Of a stretch of 6,088 nucleotides of DNA, positions 1-6,088 are shown in pieces. The notes under the pieces are model-generated. The model saw only the letters and a program-made list of their open reading frames with translations. It was not told the DNA's origin and ran no database searches. How positions within the stretch are numbered: position 1 is the stretch's first letter; every line of letters starts with the position of its first letter. Source of the stretch: Candidatus Sumerlaeota bacterium (GTDB lineage Bacteria; Sumerlaeota; Sumerlaeia; MWCT01). The DNA is taken from assembly GCA_026398545.1 (NCBI GenBank), contig JAPLSR010000067.1, positions 1 to 6,088 on the forward strand, in the 5' to 3' direction. A program made the translations under genes and the position numbers.

Positions 1-389
1 GTTCCGGGGATGCCGTGGCAGAATTCCAGACCCATCAGCCCCAGCTCGATGGAGCGACCCACAAGAATGGAAAGGGGTGTGGCGGCTCCGACCTCCAGGT
101 CGTGCTCACCTTTGCGGCGGATGTAACGGAAGTCCTCACCGAGATGGATGACCACGCCGGGATACCCATCATCAGTAAAGATAGTATTCGTTCCTCCGCC
201 GAGGATGAGATAGGACGCCTTTTCCTCATCAAGGATTTTTATAAGAGAGGAAAGACCATCCATGTCCTCAGGCTCCACCAGTAGATTAGCAGGTCCTCCA
301 ACCTGCATTGAGGTGAAGCGCGACATCGGTTGGGCGTTGCGGCAGGCAACATTCTCCAATTCCATCAGCATAGAGACTGCAGGAACCAT
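1..389 (-). CDS. murB: UDP-N-acetylenolpyruvoylglucosamine reductase (MurB), 5' part, cut by left window edge
   Basis: MurB is the cytoplasmic FAD enzyme that uses NADPH to reduce UDP-GlcNAc-enolpyruvate to UDP-MurNAc. Reading the minus strand from the ATG at 389 gives 129 codons without a stop, ending mid-codon at the window edge. The FAD-binding N-terminal domain is recognisable: SRFTSMQVGGPANLLVEP (residues 23-40), LGGGTNTIFTDDGYPGVV (63-80), then LEVGAATPLS (98-107) and GLEFCHGIPG (120-129); the two remaining bases AC fit the Thr of the usual GIPGT. The catalytic C-terminal half is outside the window. The start is uncertain: ATGs at 389, 371 and 365 are all in frame (Met1, Met7, Met9) and none has a clear Shine-Dalgarno sequence. 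The ATG at 389 lies four bases after the murC stop, so translation is probably coupled to murC. The family call is secure from the motifs plus the conserved murC-murB order. Confidence 0.93.
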   Translation of the reverse strand, partial: MVPAVSMLMELENVACRNAQPMSRFTSMQVGGPANLLVEPEDMDGLSSLIKILDEEKASYLILGGGTNTIFTDDGYPGVVIHLGEDFRYIRRKGEHDLEVGAATPLSILVGRSIELGLMGLEFCHGIPG

Positions 390-393
390 AGTT

Positions 394-1788
394 TTATACT
401 GGCTGTTTCAGTGTGAGTCTCTGAAGCAGCCTTTCCCCCACTTTAGAGATATTTCCAGCCCCCATGGTGAAAACAATATCACCGGGCACAATAATGGATA
501 ACAGTTTGTCACAGATATCATCCATATCGGGAACATAAAGGACGTTGGGATGAGACCTTTTCACAAGTCCATCATAGATGAGTTTTCCGCTGACACCGCT
601 TATCGGTTTTTCGCCGGCGGAATAAACCTCCGTGATGACGACAATATCCGCAGTGTCAAAGGATTGCGCAAACTGGGCATGAAAATCCTGCGTCCGTGTG
701 TAGCGATGCGGCTGGAAGACGACGATGATGCGTCCCTTTTTGCTCTCACGGAGCGCAATGGCGCTGGCAAGGGTTGCCGACACCTCAGTAGGATGATGGG
801 CATAATCATCAATAACCGTGACGCCCTCATAGATACCCTTGACCTGAAAGCGGCGCTTGACGCCGTGGAATCCCTCAAGGGCGTCTTTTATTATATTGAG
901 AGGGACGCCAAGTGTGTGTCCGAGGGCAACGGCGGCAAGGGCATTCTGGATATTGTGGTGGCCGGGTATTGAGAGATACATCTCGCCCATCGCCTCTTTT
1001 TGTTTATAGAGGATGAAGTTGGAACCACCTGGAGAAAGAGTGATGTCTCCGGCGTAAAAATCGGCGTTGATAAACCTGGTGCTGTAAAATACTGCATTAC
1101 AGGAGAGGTTGATATTCAGTATTGAGCGGAGTCCAATGTCATCGGCGCAGAGGATGGCATATCCATCAGCGGGCAGACCGAGGAGAAATTTCTGAAACGC
1201 CTTTCTCACATTCTCCGGCATCCTGTAATAATCCAGATGGTCTGGCTCCACATTGGTGATGATGGTATAGCGAGGATGGTATAATAAAAAGGTGCCATCG
1301 CTTTCATCCGCCTCTGCCACAATATATTTCCCGCCGCCCAGTTTGGCATTGCCTCCGAGTTCAGGCAGGTCGCCACCGATGAGGATGGTGGGGTCAAGCC
1401 CGGCTTTTTCGAGCATAAGTGAGACCATGCTGGTGGTGGTGGTTTTTCCGTGGGTGCCGGCGATGGTGATGCCGTCACCTTCGGCGAGGATATCCGCAAG
1501 CATACGGGAACGATGCCAGATGGGAATTTTCAACGACCTTGCATGAACAAGTTCGGGATTATCCTCGCGAATGGCGGAGGAGATGACTACAAGACCGGCA
1601 TCTTTGACATTATCCGGGGAATGACCGAAACGGATTTTTGCGCCGATTTGTTCAAGGCGGGCAGTCAGGGAGTTCGGCTGGACATCGGAGCCGCTTACAG
1701 GGATGCCCTTTTTCAGGAGCACCCACGCAATGGCGCTCATTCCGACGCCGCCAATACCAATAAAATGAATCCGCTTGATAGGGAGCAT
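394..1788 (-). CDS. murC: UDP-N-acetylmuramate--L-alanine ligase (MurC)
   Basis: MurC is the cytoplasmic ATP-dependent ligase that adds the first amino acid, normally L-Ala, to UDP-MurNAc. The 464-residue product is of usual length. It shows the N-terminal UDP-binding motif FIGIGGVGMS (residues 9-18), the ATP-binding P-loop GTHGKTTTT (111-119), the metal and substrate motif EADESDGTFL (159-168), NVEPDHLDYY (179-188), PGHHNIQNALAA (275-286), DDYAHHPTEV (327-336), FQPHRYTRT (358-366) and MGAGNI near the C-terminus (442-447). The GTHGKT and DYAHHPTE pair separates MurC from MurD, MurE and MurF. The frame extends upstream to an ATG at 1815, but that start has no ribosome site. The ATG at 1788 has GAGG at 1798-1801 and gives an N-terminus (MLPIKRIHFIGIGG) like that of the family, so I chose it. 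The stop is TAA at 394-396, four bases before murB. No key residue appears to be missing. Confidence 0.97.
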   Translation of the reverse strand: MLPIKRIHFIGIGGVGMSAIAWVLLKKGIPVSGSDVQPNSLTARLEQIGAKIRFGHSPDNVKDAGLVVISSAIREDNPELVHARSLKIPIWHRSRMLADILAEGDGITIAGTHGKTTTTSMVSLMLEKAGLDPTILIGGDLPELGGNAKLGGGKYIVAEADESDGTFLLYHPRYTIITNVEPDHLDYYRMPENVRKAFQKFLLGLPADGYAILCADDIGLRSILNINLSCNAVFYSTRFINADFYAGDITLSPGGSNFILYKQKEAMGEMYLSIPGHHNIQNALAAVALGHTLGVPLNIIKDALEGFHGVKRRFQVKGIYEGVTVIDDYAHHPTEVSATLASAIALRESKKGRIIVVFQPHRYTRTQDFHAQFAQSFDTADIVVITEVYSAGEKPISGVSGKLIYDGLVKRSHPNVLYVPDMDDICDKLLSIIVPGDIVFTMGAGNISKVGERLLQRLTLKQPV

Positions 1789-1797
1789 GAACGGGTA

Positions 1798-1801
1798 CCT
1801 C
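1798..1801 (-). promoter_or_regulatory. Ribosome binding site deciding the murC start
   Basis: The minus strand reads TTGAGGTACCCGTTC directly before the ATG at 1788, placing GAGG nine bases upstream of it. The alternative upstream ATG at 1815 is preceded by TGTGGTTTTTAGCGA, which has no purine-rich core. This favours the shorter, 464-residue MurC. The match is four bases, so the evidence is moderate. Confidence 0.55.
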
Positions 1802-1838
1802 AACAACTGGAGCATTCGCTAAAAACCACAAACAACAA

Positions 1839-1856
1839 GAACGGGAACAGGAACAC
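1839..1856. repeat. Three tandem GAACNN hexamers in the murG-murC spacer
   Basis: On the plus strand the hexamers GAACGG, GAACAG and GAACAC follow one another directly. Read on the transcribed (minus) strand this is GTGTTCCTGTTCCCGTTC, followed by further GTT units and a T-rich run leading to murC. The copies are short and imperfect. They lie just ahead of the murC start, so they would sit in the 5' part of any message starting in the spacer. They could be a protein or RNA contact site, or simply low-complexity sequence; I assign no function. Confidence 0.35.
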
Positions 1857-1919
1857 AACTTCTGTAATAAAGAACTAAAAATAATTAATCATCAATGTGT
1901 CTGGTTTTCAACAGAAATT

Positions 1920-3065
1920 TTAAAGTTTTTTCAGTATATCCTCCGCAATGATTTTTGCCGCATCCTGATGGCGGAAAATGCGAGATGCCTTTTCCATAAG
2001 GATGCGTTTTGATTCCGATTCAAGTAAGTCACGAATCGCCCCTGCAAGCCCCTCCGCTGTCAGTTCTCCCTCCTCCATGCACATCGCCGCACCCGCCTGA
2101 ACAGCCTCTCTCGCATTGTATTTCTGATGCCCCCCCGCCGAATCAGGCAGCGGGACAAAAAGTGTGGGAACACCATTTGCGAGAAGTTCCGCAACGGAGC
2201 CCGCGCCGGAGCGCGAAATCGCTACTGTGGCGGCGGCGTAAGCGGCGCCCATATCCTTGATAAAGGGATGAAGAGAGATATGGATTTTCCGCATGGGACG
2301 TCTAACGAGCTCCTGGTTGAGCCACATGATATTGCCCTCACCTGCACTCCAGAGGCACTGAAAAACCGGGCAGGAAACCTCCCCCTCGTCAAGACGGTAA
2401 AGGGCATCCAGCACAAGCCCATAAAGTCCCTTTGCCCCCTGACTGCCGCCAAGAACAAAGAGCACAGGCAGATGCGGCTCAAGTCCAAACCGGCGTCGCG
2501 CCTCCTCTGCGGACATCCCATCTTGCCTCATGACACCGTTGCGCAGGGGCATACCGGTATATCGGTACTTGATTGCGCCATTTCTTTCCGCAAACCGACG
2601 CACCGCCTCATGAAAGGAACAATAAACAGTTCCGGCTCCATGGGCAAACATGAGATTTGCACGCCCGGGAACGGTGTTCTGCTCCTGCAGGTCATACGGA
2701 ATGCCCAGAAGTCTCGCCGCCATCAGGACCGGCGTCGTAACGTATCCCCCCTGACCCAGGATGCGATCGGGTCTCCATCGGCGCAAAAATATCAGGGCAC
2801 TGATAAAACCCTTCATAAGCTTGAGCGCTCCTATCGTCCGCGAGAAAATCCCGCTCCGCAAGGGCTGAACATCCAGCACCACCGGCTCCTCCCCTTCCCG
2901 CCTGTAAAGATTCACCTCCACCGGTCGGGAGCCGCATATGAAACGCACCTCCGCATCGGGGCACATCTCAAGCAGGGAGCGCTTGACTGCGATGGCGGGA
3001 AATATATGTCCGCCGGTGCCACCCGCAGCAAAAAGTATTCGCCTTTGTCCCACTGAACCCTTCAT
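1920..3065 (-). CDS. murG: UDP-GlcNAc:lipid I N-acetylglucosaminyltransferase (MurG)
   Basis: MurG is the GT-B fold (family GT28) transferase on the inner face of the membrane that moves GlcNAc from UDP-GlcNAc onto lipid I to make lipid II. The 381-residue product shows the glycine-rich loop GGTGGH (residues 15-20), a second N-domain loop GQGGYVTTPV (104-113), EQN (128-130), the inter-domain GGSQGA loop (206-211), and in the C-terminal donor site SGAGSVAELLANGVP (286-300) and GHQKYNA (312-318). These are the standard MurG signatures in the standard order. The start is unclear. The frame reaches a GTG at 3092 with no ribosome site. An ATG at 3065 (used here) has GAGGAG abutting it and GGGGG 11 bases upstream. 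A GTG at 3053 has AAGGG four bases before it. All give a slightly extended N-terminus. The stop is TAA at 1920-1922. Confidence 0.96.
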   Translation of the reverse strand: MKGSVGQRRILFAAGGTGGHIFPAIAVKRSLLEMCPDAEVRFICGSRPVEVNLYRREGEEPVVLDVQPLRSGIFSRTIGALKLMKGFISALIFLRRWRPDRILGQGGYVTTPVLMAARLLGIPYDLQEQNTVPGRANLMFAHGAGTVYCSFHEAVRRFAERNGAIKYRYTGMPLRNGVMRQDGMSAEEARRRFGLEPHLPVLFVLGGSQGAKGLYGLVLDALYRLDEGEVSCPVFQCLWSAGEGNIMWLNQELVRRPMRKIHISLHPFIKDMGAAYAAATVAISRSGAGSVAELLANGVPTLFVPLPDSAGGHQKYNAREAVQAGAAMCMEEGELTAEGLAGAIRDLLESESKRILMEKASRIFRHQDAAKIIAEDILKKL

Positions 3066-3137
3066 CTCCTCACACACCCCCTGCCAGTCCACAAAATCCA
3101 GTTATTAAAACCCGTCTCCCCGGACACCTTCACCGGA

Positions 3138-4322
3138 CTACCTGACTCCAAAGGCATATTTCAGTCTCGTGTTGACACCCATCGCCTCTTCTGTCGTCTT
3201 CGAGATATTCAACAATATGCCAATTGCCGCCATATTAACAAGAAGCGAAGAGCCGCCGTAACTGATGAATGGCAATGCCAACCCCTTGGGCGGCAGCATT
3301 CCCAGCACAACCCAGATATTCACTGCCGCGGAGAGACATATCATCGTTACAATCCCGGATGCGAGCAGTCCGGTGTAATAATCCGTCGCCCTCAAAGCCA
3401 CAGTCACACCCAGCATGAGAAGCAGGACAAACATGAGCACCACAAACATGCTGCCGACCAGTCCGACCTCCTCTCCTACTATGGCAAATATGTAATCTGT
3501 GTGCGCCTCGGAGAGGAACTGATATTTCTGCAGACCGGCGCCCAGACCCCTCCCCAGAATCCCCCCCGACCCCACTGCTATCTGCGCCTGGATTATCTGG
3601 TAACCGCCTCCCATCGGGTCAGACCACGGGTTTAGAAATGCAAGAATCCTCTTCAGACGGTAAGGCTCTGCAATAATGGCAACCACGGCGCATGGGACGC
3701 TTGCGATGAAAAGCGAGGAGAGATGAAGAATTCTCAATCCGGCAATAAACCAGATGATGAAAACAATTGCACCAATGACCACAGTGGCGCCAAAATCGGG
3801 CTCCCTGACAACAAGGATGAGTGTAATGGAGAGTATTGCCAGGACAGGCAGGAATCCCTTCAAGAAACTCTTCACCTTATCTTTGTGCTCGGACAAAAAC
3901 CGCGCCATGAATATAACAAGCGCCAGCTTGGCAAACTCTGACGGCTGGAGTGTGAATGAACCGATGCGGAGCCATCTCTTAGCGCCATTCACCTCATTCC
4001 CAAGAAAGAGAACCATGACCAGCAGGATGACTGCTACTGCCATAATCAGATGTGAAAAACGTCCTAGCTTAACATAATCAACATGGTAAAAAAGGAACAG
4101 TGCGCCCAGGGCAAGGGCGACCCAGACAATCTGTTTATTCAGAAATGCCGGGTCGTGAAACAGTGTTATCTGGTAGAGGAGCTCCGGCGCCTTCTTTTTC
4201 AAAAGGCATCTCTTCTGATATGCCGCCGTTGCCGCACTGGAACTGTAAACCATAACCGTGCCAAAACTCACGAGCGCCAGTGTCACAATAAATATCCAGA
4301 GGGTTGTATTCCGTCGAATCAT
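3138..4322 (-). CDS. ftsW: Septal peptidoglycan glycosyltransferase of the SEDS family (FtsW)
   Basis: FtsW is the SEDS-family membrane glycosyltransferase that polymerises lipid II at the division septum, together with a class B penicillin-binding protein. The 394-residue product has about ten hydrophobic segments, the first at residues 8-28 and the last at about 350-373. Conserved SEDS motifs are present: NGAKRWLRIG (112-121), QPSEFAKLA (126-134), REPDFGATVV (173-182), EAHTDYIFAIVGEE (272-285), in which Asp276 matches the essential SEDS aspartate, and LPPKGLALPFISYGGSSL (343-360). Sequence alone does not exclude RodA, but the position between murD and murG supports FtsW. The frame runs upstream to a TTG at 4349; the ATG at 4322 has an ideal GGAGG seven bases ahead, so I start there. 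The external loop between the first two membrane segments (about residues 30-64) looks 15-20 residues longer than in common FtsW proteins. The stop is TAG. Confidence 0.95.
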   Translation of the reverse strand: MIRRNTTLWIFIVTLALVSFGTVMVYSSSAATAAYQKRCLLKKKAPELLYQITLFHDPAFLNKQIVWVALALGALFLFYHVDYVKLGRFSHLIMAVAVILLVMVLFLGNEVNGAKRWLRIGSFTLQPSEFAKLALVIFMARFLSEHKDKVKSFLKGFLPVLAILSITLILVVREPDFGATVVIGAIVFIIWFIAGLRILHLSSLFIASVPCAVVAIIAEPYRLKRILAFLNPWSDPMGGGYQIIQAQIAVGSGGILGRGLGAGLQKYQFLSEAHTDYIFAIVGEEVGLVGSMFVVLMFVLLLMLGVTVALRATDYYTGLLASGIVTMICLSAAVNIWVVLGMLPPKGLALPFISYGGSSLLVNMAAIGILLNISKTTEEAMGVNTRLKYAFGVR

Positions 4323-4329
4323 GACAAAA

Positions 4330-4334
4330 CCTCC
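4330..4334 (-). promoter_or_regulatory. Strong ribosome binding site for ftsW
   Basis: The minus strand carries GGAGG followed by seven bases (TTTTGTC) and the ATG at 4322. This is close to the ideal anti-16S match and spacing, and it decides the ftsW start against the in-frame TTG at 4349. It is the clearest ribosome site in the window. Confidence 0.85.
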
Positions 4335-4351
4335 ACGCTCCGTCGCCAAAG

Positions 4352-5755
4352 CTATGGAGCATCGGCGACTTCTACATCTCCCATCTCAGAAATCAAGGAG
4401 CGCACCTCATTCTTGAAGACGCGCCCCCGCTCCTCATAATCACGAAAGGCGTCAAAGGAACTGCAGCCCGGAGAAAGGAGGATAACATCCCCGGATGCGG
4501 CGACGGCATGGGCTTTATGAACTGCCTCCCGCATGTCTAAGGCATTTTCCGTGGGCACAAGCGGCTCCCATGCGCGTCGAATCAGCGGCGCCGCCTCCCC
4601 CATCACAATAAGATGCTTTACGCTCCCAGGAATGAGATGGCTCAGCGTGGTGTAATCACTCTTTTTATCCCTGCCGCCCGCAATAAGGATGATGGGACGG
4701 TTGAAACTCAGGAGCGCCTTCTCCATGGAGTCAAGGTTGGTTGCCTTACTGTCATTATAAAACTCAATACCTCTCAGGCGGCCGGAAAATTCAATGCGAT
4801 GTTCCACACCCGGAAATGCCTTCACGGCTTGCGTAACGGCATCAGGTGCAACGCCAAAGGCAACTCCCACAAGTGAGGCGGCAAGGACATTTTGCACATT
4901 GTGTAATCCGGGGATGGGAATCTCGGAACAGGCAAGAAATCGCGTGCGGTTATCCATTTCCAGCCAGACGGCATCATCTTTCAGGTAAGCGCCCGGACTG
5001 ACCTCCCCCTGAAGTGAAAAAAAGAGGACATGTGCGCGCGTCCTGTCCTTGAGAGGCAGGCACCAGGGGTCATCCGCATTGATTATCATGAAATCATCAG
5101 CCGTCTGGTTCTCCGTGATGCGATATTTCACATCGCGATACGCCTCCATGGAGCCATGGCGGTCAAGATGGTCTGGCGTCAGATTCATGAGCACAGCCGC
5201 CCTGGGGTGAAATGCCTGAATGGTTTCCAGCTGGAAGCTGGAGACCTCAACGACAAGGAACTCCCTTTGCGCGGGGGATGGGTGATTTCCGACCGCCCCG
5301 CACAGCGCGCTGCCGACATTCCCCACGGCGCGTGAGTCATATCCCGCAGCCTTGAGGATGGCGGCGGCAAGATGGGTGGTCGTCGATTTGCCATTTGTCC
5401 CTGTGATGGCAACAATAGGACATTTCGCATACTCGTATCCGAGTTCCAGTTCCCCCGTAACTTTAATACCAAGGCGTTGTGCGGCGCTGACAAGTGGATG
5501 CGTCACGGGCACACCGGGGCTCAGGACAAGGACATCCTTACCCCGGAGAAATTCCTCCGCAATGTTCCCAAAATGCCACAGGACGCCAAGGGTATTGAGT
5601 TCCGGAATCAACTGTTCAAAGGCGGAGGCGGGTTTTTCGTCAATCAATGTCACGTCAAATCCGTGTGCACGAAGGAGTCGCGCCGCCGCCAATCCACTCC
5701 TCGCCGCGCCGAATATGAGATAATTACCCTTCATATTTTTTGCCCGCCGCGCCAC
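4352..5755 (-). CDS. murD: UDP-N-acetylmuramoyl-L-alanine--D-glutamate ligase (MurD)
   Basis: MurD is the cytoplasmic ATP-dependent ligase that adds D-Glu to UDP-MurNAc-L-Ala. Counting from the GTG at 5755 (467 residues), the UDP-binding N-terminal domain shows LIFGAARSGLAAARLL (residues 13-28). The central domain has the P-loop GTNGKSTTT (119-127), VVEVSSFQLE (168-177), LTPDHLDRHG (192-201) and, after EAYRDVKYRI, Lys210, the likely carbamylated lysine. NADDPW (226-231) and GLHNVQN (283-289) follow. The C-terminal domain shows GVEHRIEF (316-323), NDSKATN (334-340) and SPGCSSFDAFRDYEERG (428-444). The SPGCSSFD and EVSSFQLE motifs identify MurD among the Mur ligases. The GTG has GAGGG at 5766-5770, ten bases upstream; an in-frame ATG at 5734 would give MKGNYLIFGAARSG, closer to the usual MurD N-terminus, so either start is possible. 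The stop is TAG, 29 bases before ftsW. Confidence 0.97.
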   Translation of the reverse strand: MARRAKNMKGNYLIFGAARSGLAAARLLRAHGFDVTLIDEKPASAFEQLIPELNTLGVLWHFGNIAEEFLRGKDVLVLSPGVPVTHPLVSAAQRLGIKVTGELELGYEYAKCPIVAITGTNGKSTTTHLAAAILKAAGYDSRAVGNVGSALCGAVGNHPSPAQREFLVVEVSSFQLETIQAFHPRAAVLMNLTPDHLDRHGSMEAYRDVKYRITENQTADDFMIINADDPWCLPLKDRTRAHVLFFSLQGEVSPGAYLKDDAVWLEMDNRTRFLACSEIPIPGLHNVQNVLAASLVGVAFGVAPDAVTQAVKAFPGVEHRIEFSGRLRGIEFYNDSKATNLDSMEKALLSFNRPIILIAGGRDKKSDYTTLSHLIPGSVKHLIVMGEAAPLIRRAWEPLVPTENALDMREAVHKAHAVAASGDVILLSPGCSSFDAFRDYEERGRVFKNEVRSLISEMGDVEVADAP

Positions 5756-5785
5756 GATGTGGCATCCCTCAGAGTCAGCGTCTTA

Positions 5786-6088
5786 TCATCTCAGCTTGAG
5801 CGTTGTCAGACCCGCCAGCGCCAGAATAGCCGCAACAATCCAGAAGCGGGTGATAATCTTGGGTTCCGCAAGTCCCACCTTCTGCAGATGATGATGATAA
5901 GGCGACATGAGAAAGACCCTCTTTTTATTTCGGAACTTGAAACTTGCAACCTGGATGATGACTGAAAGCGCCTCGAGGACGAAGATTCCGCCAATGATGA
6001 CAAGCAGAATTTCCTGTTTGAGGAACAGGGCTATAGTTCCCAGAAGTCCGCCCAGGGAAAGTGAGCCCGTATCGCCCATGAAGATTTC
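5786..6088 (-). CDS. mraY: Phospho-N-acetylmuramoyl-pentapeptide-transferase (MraY), 3' part, cut by right window edge
   Basis: MraY is the integral membrane enzyme that transfers phospho-MurNAc-pentapeptide from UDP to undecaprenyl phosphate, making lipid I. The open frame enters from the right edge (EIF, then MGDTGSLSLGG), so the Met at 6079 is internal and not a start. The visible 100 codons include the Mg/active-site motif FMGDTGSLSLGG (residues 3-14), hydrophobic segments around 11-47, the cytoplasmic histidine motif SPYHHHLQ (62-69) and the terminal segment RFWIVAAILALAGLTTLKLR (81-100). The end matches the usual MraY C-terminus, so about two thirds of the gene is missing on the 5' side only. 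The stop is TGA followed at once by an in-frame TAA, and murD begins 30 bases later. The HHH motif normally sits in an HHHxE context; here the last residue is Gln, and Tyr replaces the usual Ile or Leu before the triad. Confidence 0.96.
   Translation of the reverse strand, partial: EIFMGDTGSLSLGGLLGTIALFLKQEILLVIIGGIFVLEALSVIIQVASFKFRNKKRVFLMSPYHHHLQKVGLAEPKIITRFWIVAAILALAGLTTLKLR

Noticed and set aside
1858..1916. Inverted repeat ACTTCTGT...ACAGAA in the murG-murC spacer, considered as a terminator
   Set aside because: The matching arms are only about six bases, low in G+C and separated by more than 40 bases, and no T-run follows a compact stem. It does not look like an intrinsic terminator.
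2127..3056. A 309-codon open frame on the plus strand
   Set aside because: It lies almost wholly antisense to murG, whose motifs are unmistakable. Its translation has no recognisable domain and is rich in His, Pro, Arg and Lys, as expected from reading a coding strand backwards.
3111..3137. CCGG...CCGG pairing in the ftsW-murG spacer, considered as a terminator hairpin
   Set aside because: The stem would be four bases, and the later TTTTAATAA is not adjacent to it. A terminator inside this conserved operon would also be unexpected.
5753..5765. An ATG at 5765 just after GAGGG in the mraY-murD spacer, considered as a small gene start
   Set aside because: It is out of frame with murD and meets a stop after 13 codons, and its GAGGG is directly adjacent and so too close for initiation. 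It is a chance occurrence.
5372..5965. A 197-codon open frame on the plus strand
   Set aside because: It runs antisense across the 5' part of murD, the mraY-murD spacer and the end of mraY. It has no recognisable motif and is best explained as a shadow of those genes.
1..6088. A search for a new system, mobile element, CRISPR array or RNA gene
   Set aside because: The window is filled by six colinear, intact or edge-cut dcw genes with short spacers. No spaced direct repeats, inverted terminal repeats, tRNA-like or rRNA-like sequence were seen.

Overview
The window is a piece of a bacterial dcw (division and cell wall) cluster, all on the minus strand. Read in the direction of transcription (high to low coordinates) the order is mraY (3' part only) - murD - ftsW - murG - murC - murB (5' part only). 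This is the standard order known from E. coli, B. subtilis and many other phyla. Every substantial gap is accounted for: the largest is about 130 bases, between murG and murC, and the others are 72 bases or less.

The genes form one pathway. MraY attaches phospho-MurNAc-pentapeptide to undecaprenyl phosphate (lipid I), and MurG adds GlcNAc to give lipid II. FtsW polymerises lipid II into septal glycan. MurB, MurC and MurD act earlier in the cytoplasm: MurB makes UDP-MurNAc, MurC adds the first amino acid (normally L-Ala) and MurD adds D-Glu. All visible catalytic and nucleotide-binding motifs are intact, so nothing suggests a pseudogene or a change of function. The cluster is probably one polycistronic unit whose main promoter lies beyond the right edge, upstream of mraY.

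The organism cannot be named from this stretch. Base composition looks roughly balanced (near 50% G+C by eye). The MraY tail ends in an RFWI...TLKLR pattern that I associate with diderm (Gram-negative type) lineages more than with Firmicutes. FtsW has an enlarged first external loop, and MraY has unusual residues around its histidine triad. I would guess a diderm phylum outside the best-studied Proteobacteria, but this is a weak inference.

I do not see a novel system, mobile element, CRISPR array or RNA gene. The points worth a second look are small: the FtsW loop insertion, the MraY motif variants, the AT-rich murG-murC spacer with a short hexamer repeat, and several translation starts where a downstream ATG looks better than the longest reading frame.
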